A stretch of 64,000 bases of DNA, taken from NCBI GenBank assembly GCA_949775045.1, contig OX459097.1:8537954-8601953 (forward strand), read 5' to 3'. Positions within the stretch are counted from its first letter, which is position 1; each line of letters begins with the position of its first letter. The notes below the pieces were generated by a model, which was given only the letters and a program-made list of their open reading frames with translations, was not told the DNA's origin and searched no databases. Both the position numbers and the translations under genes were made by a program. This document shows positions 12,661 to 24,547 of this stretch, in pieces. This DNA is from Metridium senile. Lineage: Eukaryota; Cnidaria; Anthozoa; Actiniaria; Metridiidae.

Positions 12661-14180
12661 TACATTATGATGGTGATGATGATGGTGGTGGTGAAGAAGA
12701 TGATAATGATAATGTTGATAATGATGGTGATGATGTTAAAGATGATGATGTTGGTGATGTTGGTGATAATCGATGACAGGAGGTAGTGAGCTGATGGTGA
12801 TGATAGTGGTGATGATGATGGTGATGATTGATGATGACAGGAGGTAATGGGCTACTGATGATGATGATGATAATGATAGTGGTGATGATAATATTTGAAT
12901 ACATATAAAACGTACCCGGATATATACATTATGACGATGATAGTGGTGATAATGATGGTGATGATTGATGATGACAGGAGGTAATGGGCTACTAATGATG
13001 ATGATAATGGTGGTGATGATAAGATTTGAATATGTAAGACGTACCCGGATATATACCAATTATGACGATGATAGTGGTGATAATGATGGTGATGATTGAT
13101 GATGACAGGAGGTAATGGGCTACTAATGATGATGATGATGGTGGTGATGATAAGATTTGAATATATGTAAGACGTACCCGGATATATACCAATTATGACG
13201 ATGATAGTGGTGATAATGATGGTGATGATTGATGATGACAGGAGGTAATGGGCTACTAATGATGATGATGATGGTGGTGATGATAAGATTTGAATATATG
13301 TAAGACGTACCCGGATATATACCAATTATGACGATGATAGTGGTGATAATGATGGTGATGATAAGATTTGAATATATGTATTAAAGACGTATACCCAGAT
13401 GTATACATTAAGATGATGATGTTGACGATGAAAATGTTGATAATGATGGTGATGATCGATGATGACAGGAGGTAATGGGCTACTGATGATGATGATGATA
13501 ATGATGGTGGTGGTGATGATAAGATTTGAATACATATAAAACGTACCCGGATATATACCAATTATGACGATGATAATGATGGTGATGATCGATGATGACA
13601 GGAGGTAATGGGCTACTAATGATGGTGGTGATGATGACAGGAGGTAATGGGTTCCTGATGATGATGATGATAATGATAAGATTTGAATATATGTAAGACG
13701 TACCCGGATATATACATTATGACGATGATAATGGTGATAATGATGGTGATGATCGATGATGACAGGAGGTAATGGGCTACTGATTATGATGATGATGATA
13801 AGATTTGAATATATGTAAGACGTATACTCAGATGTATACATTATGATGATGATGTTGACGATGATAATTTTGATAATGATGGTGGTGGTGATGATGACAG
13901 GAGGTAATGGGTTCCTGATGATGATGATGATAATGGTGATGATAAGATTTGAATATATATAAGACGTACCCGGATGTATACATTATGATGATGGTGACGA
14001 TGATAATTTTGATGATGGTGGTGGTGATGATGACAGGAGTTAATGGGTTCCTGATGATGATGATGATGATAGTGGTGATGATAAGATTTGAATACATGTA
14101 AGACGTACCCGCATATATATACATTATGATGATGATGACGACGATGATAATGTTGATGATGATGGTGGTGGTGATTTCGA
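12640..14180. repeat. GATGAT-rich minisatellite, units about 120-150 bp
   Basis: About ten units are marked by ACGTACCCGGATATATACATT-like headers (near 12911, 13031, 13174, 13305, 13541, 13697, 13965 and 14102). Two header variants, near 13389 and 13829, read CAGATGTATAC. Units also share TGATGACAGGAGGTAATGGG and AAGATTTGAATATATGTAA. Open frames across it are low-complexity shadows. Confidence 0.93.
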
Positions 14181-14935
14181 TTCGGTGTATTGACTTTTGT
14201 TTGATTACGCCGCAGGTCATTGCAGCTGTTAGAATTGATTGATAAGACAATTCACTAGGAACAGGGTATGTATATGAAATATCCTATTTCACTATGACGT
14301 CACATCAAAACATTCTATTGTCTTAACGCTAAGGATCATGGACGCCAGTGGGGGACAGATTCATAACAACAATACAAGAATACACAATAAAATTGCAATT
14401 ACAAGACGGAGAGGAAAGAAATGACAACAAAATGCCATAAAATGAAAGTATAAACATAGACACATAACATACATAAAAACTACATAATATGAAGCTCAAT
14501 GTTCAAAGAGAAGGAAGATTTAGTTGAAATTGCCATTGTTTACGGCGATTCTATCCCCCACTGTGAACACATTGTGACGTCATAATGCTGAGAAAGATAA
14601 TTTCTTCCATGCTGTTTTATTCAACTCTCGGTTTATGCTGCAGGTCAGTGATTTGCGGTGTGTTTAGTTAAGGTGCCTCCAAGTTGACCCGCACTTCCTT
14701 TTTGAATTCGCTGTTACATGATCTACCGTTAGAATGAATCTGAATTTAGCCCAATGAATCTGAATTTTACATCAGATGTCAGTCTTGGATAAAAGTTTCG
14801 AAATATGTTCTTATTATGCTAATCACAGTTTCCATAGCAACGATAATACATTTTCTGTAAAACGGTTTTTTTCTTAAATATCTTTTTATATGTATAAAGA
14901 TTTCAAGTCTTGACCAAACGTTAATGGAATGGCTG

Positions 14936-15683
14936 TGGCCGAGAGGCGACACTCAAAGTCGAAAAGCAAAATGACTAAATTTGAAAAGCAAAACACACCA
15001 CTGATTTTTTGATGAATTTCGACAGTTGATTACTTTTGCTTTTGTCACTTTGACTTAGTTACCTTTCGCTTTAGTCACTTTGACTTGGTTCACTTTCGCT
15101 TCAGTCACTTTGACTTGACGAATTTTCAGTTCTTTCACTTTGACTTGGTTCACTTTCGCTTCAGTCACTTTGAATTGACTAATTTTCGGTTCTTTCACTT
15201 TGACTAGGTTCACTTTGACCGGGCTCCCTGTAGCCTCCTATGCAGCCGCTCCTTTGTGTCGTCACGCAATACGAGTCTCCCCACATAAATACAAATATTT
15301 GATATTAAATTTCACGGTACACACAGAGAAGCAAGAGATTGATGTTAATAATTAATACACGCATTTATTAGTAAAGACCTGTAAACAATTTCTCTCCTCT
15401 CTTTATTGTTCTATCTCATGTTAATATAGTTATTCTCAGAATTTCGCTAAAAAACTCCAAAAAATGAAATATATAAGCTATACCATTGGCATTATTTTTC
15501 TTATGTTTTACGTAACATATTAGTGGTTTCGTTTGTTGGTTTCTGTTCATTTTCGGTCACATACACCATAAGGAACGCCTGCAAGTTTTGAATCTGAGTT
15601 TGACTTTTTGCCGTTTGATATTTTGAATTTTGCCTAGAAGTGAGTTTTGCATTTTCACTTTTGGTGAACCCTCTCGGCCACCG
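14936..15683. mobile_element. inverted-repeat element with CACTTTGACTTG tandem core
   Basis: The ends read GTGGCCGAGAGGCGACACTC on the left and CCCTCTCGGCCAC on the right. Inside, 15040-15215 is a tandem array of TCACTTTGACTTGGTTCACT and TTCGCTTCAG units. The element is palindromic in outline with no coding region. The exact ends are uncertain. Confidence 0.5.
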
Positions 15684-15773
15684 TAGAAGTGACTAAAGCG
15701 AAAGTGACCCTAGCCTGCGTTACACCTGGAATTGGAAATAACGCAAGCTAAAGTGAACCAAGTCAAAGTGTCC

Positions 15774-16017
15774 GTACGAGCATGGTACGAAAGCCTTAAC
15801 AGTATTTTGTTATAAGAGCTGTGTGATTGGATGTATCATAGCAACCTTGATGGAGGTTCCTACCCAGTGTAGATATAGCTTCGAGGGGCGAATGTATGAC
15901 GTAATAAGCTTAAAATCCGTGAGAGACTAGGCCTGTATAAAATTAAATTTATTGAAGGCGCCATTTTTAAAACACAATTCGAGGACGATAAAAGGAATAA
16001 AGTCAACTGAGCTACAG
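15774..16017 (+). promoter_or_regulatory. promoter and 5' UTR exon of LRAT-like copy 1 (duplicated at 17539)
   Basis: The stretch from ACGAGCATGGTACGAAAGCC to the donor after GAGCTACAG (exon end 16017) is repeated almost exactly at 17539-17787 upstream of LRAT copy 2. Strong conservation and a shared donor suggest it is the promoter plus non-coding first exon. The downstream acceptor is at 16230 and the coding exon starts at 16231. Confidence 0.65.
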
Positions 16018-16275
16018 GTAAATAGTTCATTTACTCATACTTTAGTATATGTTCTATATTAGTTTTAAAGCAAATTATGTCTTCGTTCACGAACTTCATG
16101 TATCCTATATCGCTCATGCTCCAGCCTCGGCTGATTATCATGATATTACACTTACTGAGACTTTGATTATTCTGACTATTCTGGATATCACAAAAACCTC
16201 ATCCAATGCATATTGTTTCATTTCTCGTAGAAAAACGTGTAAAGATTTCAAGTCTTGACGGCATACGTTAACGGA

Positions 16276-16821
16276 ATGGCTTTGTACACAAATGATCACT
16301 GCCCAGGTAATCCAGGAGATTTGCTGGTTTTCAAGAGGTCGATCTACTCACACTACGCCGTGAATGTAGGAAATGGATATATTGTACACGTAACATCAAC
16401 AGGGGACGTAGATAGCATAGACGGTGCAAGAGCAAGCAGTGGGTCTTGTTGTTCTTCGTTAGGCGACATCGCTGTGGTGAAAAAGGAACGCTATAGTGAT
16501 TTTAAAAAGCCAGATGACTTAGAAGACAATGTGACAGTAGAAGATGTTGGGCATTGGAATGGTAAAAAAGCTCTTAAAACATCTGACATAGTTGTCCGAG
16601 CGTTGTCAAGAGTTGGTAAAACAGGATACAATGTGCTGTTCAACAACTGCGAGCATTTTGCTCGCTGGTGCCGTTATGATGAAGAAACGAGTTACCAAGC
16701 TAGATACTTGGGTATTTGGCTAGTAGTTGTTTTTCTTGTTTTGAGTTCGAGACATATGAAACTCCATATTAAGTTATTATTTTTATTATTATTGTTTGCT
16801 TATTATTTATTTGACGATTAA
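16276..16821 (+). CDS. LRAT/PLAAT-like acyltransferase copy 1, altered C-terminus
   Basis: This 181-residue protein of the LRAT (NlpC/P60-fold) family, the group of lecithin:retinol acyltransferase and the PLAAT phospholipase/acyltransferases, uses a Cys thioester to move acyl groups. The triad is visible: His26 (SHYAVNVG), His38 (IVHVTS) and Cys125 (NNCEHFARW). Length fits PLAAT enzymes, which end in one membrane helix. Here residues from about 148 are a long hydrophobic run ending YYLFDD. The lysine-rich tail of the paralogues is lost: the stop falls where they continue, and the old tail survives as untranslated A-rich DNA after it. The ATG at 16276 is chosen because it is the shared MALY start and is preceded by the conserved acceptor. 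Substrate is unknown. Confidence 0.88.
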   Translation: MALYTNDHCPGNPGDLLVFKRSIYSHYAVNVGNGYIVHVTSTGDVDSIDGARASSGSCCSSLGDIAVVKKERYSDFKKPDDLEDNVTVEDVGHWNGKKALKTSDIVVRALSRVGKTGYNVLFNNCEHFARWCRYDEETSYQARYLGIWLVVVFLVLSSRHMKLHIKLLFLLLLFAYYLFDD

Positions 16822-17538
16822 GAAGCCAAAAAAAAAAAGAAAGCAAAGGAACAGACGTCAATAATGGCCAGACATGAACACTGTGATTGAAACTGTGATG
16901 ACCTCTTTATGAATATTAAATGACTGCATTACGGACATGTCAGTTAACTAAATAATTGAAATAATTTGAATGTGTGGCAGCAAAAACGTGTGGATTTCTG
17001 GTAGCAGTCAGTTCTTTTATGCCTAGAGCGCGGTACGTCGTTTTGTTTGTTTTTCCACTGAACTGCATACCCGTACAACTGCAAAAACCACTACTGACAT
17101 TGTCAAGGCCAGACAACGTTTGTAAAGATTGTAGTTTTCCCTAAAAATATTATTGCTTAAATGTTAAGTTTTTCTTGGAGTTTTTGAATACTGTATTTTA
17201 GCAAAATGGATGCTTTTAAACATTAAACATTTCTAGCCGAAAACAGAAATCCACGGGAAAACTGGAGAAAAAGCCTAGAAAAATAACCCGCTTCATTCAA
17301 CTTGAGGAAAACTGTTTCGTTAACTCTATTGGAAACTCTTTATCAAGGCTACATTTATTATATTCAACTGTTTTATTCACACAGCCGGATCATGAGCGAT
17401 AGGATACATGATAGGATACATGAAGTTTGTGAAATTTGCTTTAAAACTGATATGGAACATGTAAAAAATATAAATAAATAGTAGTTTGCTGTAAATGTAT
17501 GACCATTCGGGGATAAGAGAGTCGTAATTAGTTTTGTC

Positions 17539-18760
17539 TTACGAGCATGGTACGAAAGCCTTAACAGTATTTTGTTATAAGAGCTGTGTGATTGGATGTA
17601 TCATAGCAACCTTGATGGAGGTTCCTACCCAGTGTAGATATAGCTTCGAGGGGCGAATGTATGACGTAATAAGCTTAAAATCAGCGTGAGAGGCTAGGCC
17701 TGTATTAAATTTAATTTATTGAAGGCGCCATTTTTAAAATACATGCAATTCGAGGACGATAAAAGGAATAAAGTCAACTGAGCTACAGGTAAATAGTTCA
17801 TTTACTCATACTTTAGTATATGTTCTATATTAGTTTTAAACAGGAAGTTCCGGTATAAAAGGGAAATGGCCAGGCCAAATCCAGCTCATTAGCCAATCAG
17901 ATGCCGAGAAAAATTCAACCTTTCTCGATCTTCTTCTACAGTCAAATAGGTTTCAAACTTTGATTATCAGCAATTGAAGTCATCTTTTAATGTACTTAGT
18001 CGGTATTTTGCTTTTTTATCCGTTGAAGGTTGTATGTCTTCGGCAAACATCTAAATTCCTTGACAAACATGTTGAAAAACAGTTGTTTTTTTGCTCCATA
18101 ATTCCTTGTAATTGAAAGACGACGTCAGTTTTGCTTTGAAGTCAAAGGCATGATATGTAAGGTGAGATTTTTCAGTTTTTCCAGACTCTATTTGCGATAA
18201 ATAAACTTCAATTTCCTTCAAAATGAAGAGTATTTCTTTCTCTTTGCGAAGCAAGGTCTCCCGGATATGCAAACGCGTCCGCTTACAAAATTGGCGGGAA
18301 TTTTCCCGCGTGTTTTGATTTGGACGTATGACTATTGAAGAGATGTTACAATTTTTTAAAACTTTTCACCCTAAATTTTTCAATAAATTCTGGCATAATC
18401 GATATTATTTTCGTCTTTTATGATGAAGTGTTTAATAGGCAATCGATTTAATTCATTGATTTTACGATTTCAAGCTAGCTTTATTGTTTATCTCAAATTA
18501 TTTCTGAGATGTCAAGATAGGAGCTGTGCCCTCAGCCATGTTTTTTTCAACAAATCGGCAGCCATGAAGCTCTGCTGACGTGAGATGGGCCTTTTTATAG
18601 TGGAACTTCCTGTTTAAAGCAAATTATGTCTTCGTTCACGAACTTCATGTATCCTATATCGCTCATGCATGCTCCAGCCTCGGCTGATTATCATGATATT
18701 ACACTTACTGAGACTTTGATTATTCTGACTACTCTGGATATCACAAAAACCTCATCCAAT
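17539..18760 (+). repeat. segmental duplicate of LRAT 5' region
   Basis: 17539-17839 plus 18614-18760 correspond to 15774-16208 of copy 1, from the promoter to partway through the 5' UTR intron (ending CTCATCCAAT). The copy is interrupted by one TTAA element at 17840-18613 and truncated at 18760 by the 4.58-kb element. The donor at 17787 and the acceptor at 23366 are both kept, so the intron of copy 2 may still splice. Confidence 0.9.
17840..18613. mobile_element. 774-bp TTAA-flanked non-autonomous element
   Basis: Copy 1 reads GTTTTAAAGCAAATTATG without interruption. Copy 2 has GTT-TTAA, then an insert starting ACAGGAAGTTCC and ending GGAACTTCCTGT, then TTAA-AGC. Terminal inverted repeats run about 23 bp with two mismatches (ACAGGAAGTTCC, then TATAAAA). 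TTAA duplication is typical of piggyBac and some other DNA transposon groups. No transposase is encoded. Confidence 0.9.
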
Positions 18761-21700
18761 CCAGCTGTCCGAAAGACCTCGCGCGAAAAGGATTGTTGTT
18801 AGAAATGGAGCGGCCCTCGATCCAGTCCCTAAATTTCAGACCGCGCGGTTCATCATGTGAATTTTTTGTCCGCCATCTTGAAAATTTGACTTATTTGGTA
18901 AAATGTGGCAAAATTTCCCATTTTTGTGCCTCAAAAACCTCATCTAAGTCAATTTATTAATACACAAGAATTGTTGGTGATTGTAAAAGAAAGAAACATG
19001 GAGAAATATAAATAAAAATTTGACTCAAACGATCGTGACTTGTCGTCGTTGTTCACTCGTAAAAATAGACTTTGTTTACATTTGATTTTGCTTGCAATGT
19101 GGCGAGAAAATATTCCAAAAAGCATGACAAAGTACTTCAAAACGCTTTTTGTGGCTTAGGTGAGTTATTCAGCGAGAAAATTGCGAATTAACAATGTGTT
19201 TAGCTTACCGCTTAATTACAAAGGAATAAATCGTTGCGCGTACGCGCCCGCGTCAATATTAATATAAACTTACTTCGACTACTGCAGGTGACTTCTGTTT
19301 TAATTTAGTGTTTTCTTGAGAAAATTGTACAATTTATCCATTCTAATAGCCAGGTAGTTCAATTATAAAGTAATGTTGCAATGCCTAAAGTATTTAAGTG
19401 CTGCAATTGCCCAGCTGAATATATTAATGACCGTAGTTTGCGAAAACACTATGAAAAATTTCCTGATCATCGACCACAAAAGCAAGAGGTATGGTAACAT
19501 TCATATGAAAATATTTTTTCCCACTTGTCAGGAAATATACTTGCTGCTATTTTACACAAAATTTTCTTTTCTCATAATTATTGTGTTTTTAAGACTGACA
19601 TGATTGATTTAGGTAAATGCAAACACAAAACAAAATGAAATTTTTGAAAATTAAAAAGACAACTTTTCATTCATAACAAGCAAGTGCAAACAAAAGTATA
19701 AAAAAAACAAAAACAAAAAAAAACAAAACAAAAAACAAAGAAGAAGATTCAAATTGCAACACAAATTTATATCAATAATATCTCTTTATTTAGATAAAAC
19801 CATCAAAACAAGCAGTAGTAAACTTCCTAAATGTCCCAGCCATCAACCGGCAAAGCAGAGTTAAGGAACTTTTCAAAGCCCTGACTAGTGATGAACTAAC
19901 TCATGCTCTTCCTTTGGTGGCTAAACATGTCAGTGTCTTTCAATTTGCTAAAGAAAAGAGCAGACAACCAAGTAATAATGAAATAAATTCGACCAGACTA
20001 TGGCTAGAGATGGAAAATCTGATCACAAATATTAAAATGTTTCATCCTGATGTAGCCAAGCACATACAATTACAAACATCTGTCAACACCGCACCATCAA
20101 AAGAGAAAACCTGGATTGAGACAATTACTAAACGAGTTACAAAGTTCATGGATGATATAAATGTTCCTCAAAAAGATTTGGACATTATACAAACATTAAG
20201 CAGTCAAGAATTGACAAACTTCATAACAGATTCTCCAGAAGGTCAACTTTACTTTAAACAAGTATTAATGCCTGCAGTTTACAACAAAAACAAAAACAGT
20301 TTTCAAAGGTTTTCTACAGAGCTAGTAAATAACTATGAAATAGGCCAGCAGTCATATGCACATACCCTACGTTATCACATTGGCAACAGTATTGAAAAAG
20401 TATTGGGAGTAAATATTTTTGTACCAAGAGACGAGATGGTCAATGAACAGAAAAAATCAAAAGAAAATCTAAAAGAAAGTCTTGATTTAAAATTTTTTGA
20501 AAAGGATGGAAAGGTGGCAGGGTATATAAATGTCTCCAAAGCCTTAACCTGGTTCCTGTCTCATAAAGGAACAAACAATGCTATTCCAATGCCAAATGAC
20601 AAACTTTTAGTTTATGCCTATACTGATGCATTTCCATGGATGCTCTGGAGCAAATTCTTTTCTGGGGAAACATCAATTAGAATAAAAATTGTAGAGCCCA
20701 ACAATTTGATGTCTACCATAATAACCATATGCCAATGGCTTGGACCTGATGATTATTTCCATGTAAGCACATTTGGTAGTTTGGTCTTCAGCCAGCTCAA
20801 GGAATTGAAAGAAATAGTCCATCCAGTGTCAAACAAGAAAATTCAAGTTCTTGTGTGTGGTCTTGCTGATGAGGCAAGCAGGTGTACCAGTACTGGTCTA
20901 TCATCACAGGCTGCCATGTATCCCATTACAGAGGCTCCTGAACACAAGACCCAGCTTGGAGATATGAGGACTGTTTGTCCAGAACCCACAAGAACTGTTG
21001 AGAAAGCAGAAGAAATGTCAAATGAGTTCAGCAAATGGCTAGGTGACAAGAAACCGAATATCAACAACAGAAGAGAATTTGCAAAGTTACACTATGGATA
21101 CAAAGGGAGAAAGAATGCTACTGAGATTGATTTGAAGGATTTTTACCCGGGAACTATGCACAAGTGCTTAAGAGCAACAGAGACTATAGCTAGACGAATA
21201 GGTGTAATAGCAGAAAGCATTGGTGCAAAGAATAAATGGTTTAAAGAAGTGCAAAAAGTAGCCAGAAAGGTTACTGAAACATGGGATGTGAAATTTGATC
21301 AAGTTGGTGTGTTAGCATTCTATAAGCAAGCTCCAGAACTACTTGCTAATGCTGGATTTAGAGGCATCAAACTTGATGTACTTTCTGATTTCTGCTCAAA
21401 CCTACATAGCCTGTTCCACACAGTTCTTTACACTCCATTGACAACCACTCGCTCAACTTATGATGTGAATGCACGCACTCTACTAGGTTTTAATTTCATT
21501 CTCATATTTGGAACTCTGTCTGTCACTGCTACTATAAAACATCTGGTTGCTTACATGGGTTTCTACATTGACAAAGCTCTGCATGATGGAAAGCTGGTTG
21601 GACTGCCATTATCACTAAGAAATTTTAGTGATGGTCTCATGGAGACGAAGCACAAGGAGGGCAAACAGGGCAATTATATTTATAGTGGAGGTAAAACGGG

Positions 21701-23340
21701 AGAGTCTGGAAAAGTAGAATATCAGAAAAGAGTAATTGAGCAGCAGTTCTGTAATGAGTGGATTAGAATTTCAACGCATGAAGACAACGAGAGAACATCA
21801 TCATCTCACAAAGCAAATAAGAAGCAAATGGTAGAAGATCAACCAAGTCACTGTAGAAAACAAGAGGTATGTGAAAATGAATAAGATTTGCATTGCTTTG
21901 CTAGCCTATTTTATAATATTATGTCCAAGCTCTTATCTATCCTGTATTTATTAAAACTTCTTTTGAAAAAAAAAATATGTTTTTAATTTTGTTGTAAAAC
22001 AGCATGTACCTTTTCAAGAAGTGGGAAAAGTTGACCATGATGATGATAAGACACATTACGAAATACTGGAACAGGTCAGTATGACAGTATATATAAATAG
22101 CTTCAATCGTTTGTTCCCCTTTGAAGTACTTTAAAACATGTTTGTTTTTATATAGGCTACTGAAGAGCAAATTGAAAAACTCAAGATAAAGCCCAAAGTG
22201 CAAGAAAACTACGAAGACCTAGAGCCTCTGAAGGAAACTCTATTATACTCGGCAAATCAGACCAGCTGTGTTGATTCTACGAGGAAGATTACAGACGAAA
22301 GTGCTACTCAATATCGCAATGAAAATATCTATTCAAACACTAAAGGAACTGTTCACCTATCAAGCATTAAACTAGGAACCAAAGTAGAAGAAAAATTTGT
22401 GGATGTCATCAGATGGACAAGACAAGACGAGCGCGTTACACATGACATTCTTCGTGTGAAATCTACAAGCGACCAACTCTTAATCGAGCATCAAAGCCTT
22501 GGTGAATGCACAATGGAGAAACTAACCATGCAACTACGTTCTGTCATGGGATGTGAACTGAGTACAGACAAGATAACCCTCGATGTGTTCAAACCTCCGA
22601 CCTTACAAGTTAAAGATGGGAAAATCTGGAAAACTATAAGCTTACTTGATGACTCACCTCTGCTCGATCGATCCTTAGCTTCCCAAGGACAATGGCGGGT
22701 GAATATCGTCGCCAAACCAATCTCTGTTAGTCCAAGAAATCATGATTTTCAGTCCTTACTGTCACTGCATCCATGTCTCCAAAGTGCACTTCAAGGCGGA
22801 ATCAAGCTGCAATACGATAGTGTTCCACAACAAGAAAACCTGCACGAATCCTTTCCATTGATCCAAGATCCGACACTCGTCCGAGCAGCACAGATAGCAG
22901 TTTCAACTCTAATAGATGGGCAGAACGACTTGGAGGCATCCATTAACTTCTTTAGAGGGTTGTTTACGAAATTTCAAACACTTTTAAGTCAAAGACAGAC
23001 GGGCAAAGAAGAATAAAACACCAAACTCGAAGTGCAAACCGTCTCATTCGTGAAAGCCAGAATCATCAAACACTGCTATAAACTCAATCGTCTCTCTTCA
23101 TAATCGTTGTCAAAATATGAATCCAGGTAAATAGACGGCTAAATATCCCATGTAGATAATTTATATAGCTATTCCAGTGTGTTTTAAAGGCATTTTCTAT
23201 CATTAATCCGTTAGAAAATTCGACCGAACTTCGTCGAACCGCGAGTATTTATCTTGAGAGAGGACTGAGAACGAGGGCCGCTCGACTGAAATTCAAAACG
23301 CGCTGTGATTGGTCAGTTCGCGCGCTCACCGGACAGCTGG
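18761..23340 (+). mobile_element. 4.58-kb autonomous DNA transposon in LRAT copy 2 intron
   Basis: The ends are CCAGCTGTCCG (left) and its exact complement CGGACAGCTGG (right), an 11-bp inverted repeat, with GCGCG stretches just inside each end. Compared with LRAT copy 1 (CATCCAATGCATA), the insert sits between CCAAT and ATGCATA, implying a 2-bp AT duplication. It carries one multi-exon gene (19381-23016) in the same orientation as the host gene. Superfamily is not recognised. Confidence 0.85.
19381..23016 (+). CDS. four-exon C2H2 plus putative DDE transposase, about 1,037 aa
   Basis: Exons 19381-19488, 19794-21866, 22003-22074 and 22156-23016 have GT-AG borders and join in phase 0, giving 1,037 residues with no stop. 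Exon 1 encodes a C2H2-like finger (Cys7, Cys10, His23, His30; MPKVFKCCNCPAEY). The large exon holds three acidic residues placed as in an RNase-H-fold nuclease: Asp314 after a strand (LLVYAYTDAFPW), Asp395 (IQVLVCGLADEASRC) and Glu653 in a helix (SDGLMETKHKEGK). That assignment is inference from layout, not alignment. Residues about 800-950 (VMGCELSTDKITLDVFK) form an unrecognised C-terminal domain. It is the only gene within the inverted repeats, so it is probably the element's transposase. The start is the first ATG upstream of the finger; an earlier non-coding exon is possible. Confidence 0.72.
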
Positions 23341-23393
23341 ATGCATAATGGTTTTATTTTTCTTAGAAAAACGTGTAAAGATTTCAAGTCTTG

Positions 23394-23948
23394 ATGGCAT
23401 ACGTTAACGAAATGGCTTTGTACGCAAATGATCACTGCCCAGGCAATCCAGGAGATTTGCTGGTTTTCAAAAGGCCGATCGGCTACTCACACTACGCCGT
23501 GAATGTAGGAGATGGTGATATCGTACACGTAACATCAACAGAGGACGTCGATAGCATAGACGGTGCAAGAGCAAGCAGTGGGTCTTGTTGTTCTTCTTTA
23601 GGCGAAATCGCTGTGGTGAAAAAAGAACCCTATATTTCCTTTAAAAAGCCAGGAGACAATGTGACAGTAGAAGATGGGCATTGGAAAGGTAAAACAGCTC
23701 TTGAAAGATATGACATAGTTCGCCGAGCGTTGTCAAGAGTTGGTAAAACAGGATACAATGTGCTGTTCAACAACTGCGAGCATTTTGCTCGCTGGTGCCG
23801 TTATGATGAAGAAAAGAGTGATCAAGCCACAAACCTGCAGATTGGGCTAGGAGTTGTCGCAGGCGCTGGCCTTCTTGCTTTGGTTACTTATTTATTAAGC
23901 GATTCGGAAGCCGAGAAAAAAAGAAAGCAAAGGAACAGACGTCAATAA
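23394..23948 (+). CDS. LRAT/PLAAT-like acyltransferase copy 2
   Basis: This 184-residue LRAT-family protein (178 if it starts at the second, family-conserved ATG at 23412) keeps SHYAVNVG and DIVHVTS histidines and the NNCEHFARWC cysteine motif. It ends with a hydrophobic segment (IGLGVVAGAGLLALVTYLLS) and a basic tail, consistent with a C-terminal membrane anchor. The extra upstream ATG arises because ACG in copy 1 is ATG here. Its 5' UTR intron runs from 17788 to 23366 and contains two transposons, one with its own gene. Its 3' flank is split by a 3.3-kb foldback element. The coding exon looks intact; expression is untested. Confidence 0.9.
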   Translation: MAYVNEMALYANDHCPGNPGDLLVFKRPIGYSHYAVNVGDGDIVHVTSTEDVDSIDGARASSGSCCSSLGEIAVVKKEPYISFKKPGDNVTVEDGHWKGKTALERYDIVRRALSRVGKTGYNVLFNNCEHFARWCRYDEEKSDQATNLQIGLGVVAGAGLLALVTYLLSDSEAEKKRKQRNRRQ

Positions 23949-24547
23949 TGGCCAGACATGAACACTGTGATCGAAACTATGATGACCTCTTTATAGCTAT
24001 TAAGTTACTGCATTACGGACATGACTAAGTCGTTTAAATTCACTAAAAATTAGATAATTTCAATGTGCGGCAGCAAAAACGTGTGGAGGTATGTCTTGAG
24101 CGCGGTACGTCCGTTTGTTTATCCAATTGTGAACCTACAAAAGCCACTAGATGTACTGAGTGATCTGAGTTGCCAGACAAGGAACTTAACTGTCTTTACC
24201 GAACTATGCCATTATCATTGTTATCCTTCCTTGGAACAAAGTAACGGCAATCTGTAATTTTTATATTATTCAAGGGATCCTGTTTTTTATCATCATTGCT
24301 GTATTTTCATAACTTTTGTATTGTATTCAGTTTGATATCGATGAATTGAAATACCAGGATTTCCCACATGTCTAAACCTTTCAAAAGCTGGTCGACTAAG
24401 GCTAATAAGATGGCCAATTTACGTTTGTAAAAATACTTTTGTAGTCAGTTTTTTCTTATAAATATCATTCTTTGAATGAAGACTTGTTGGGAGTTTTTTG
24501 TTGTTGAGTTTTTAATTTATTTTAAAATAGATGTTTTTAAACATTAA

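Noticed and set aside
12665..14250. Series of Ile/His/Ser-rich frames
   Set aside because: Shadows of the GATGAT minisatellite.
18051..18272. Small gene in the 774-bp TTAA element
   Set aside because: Short, no recognisable motif, and the element is otherwise MITE-like.
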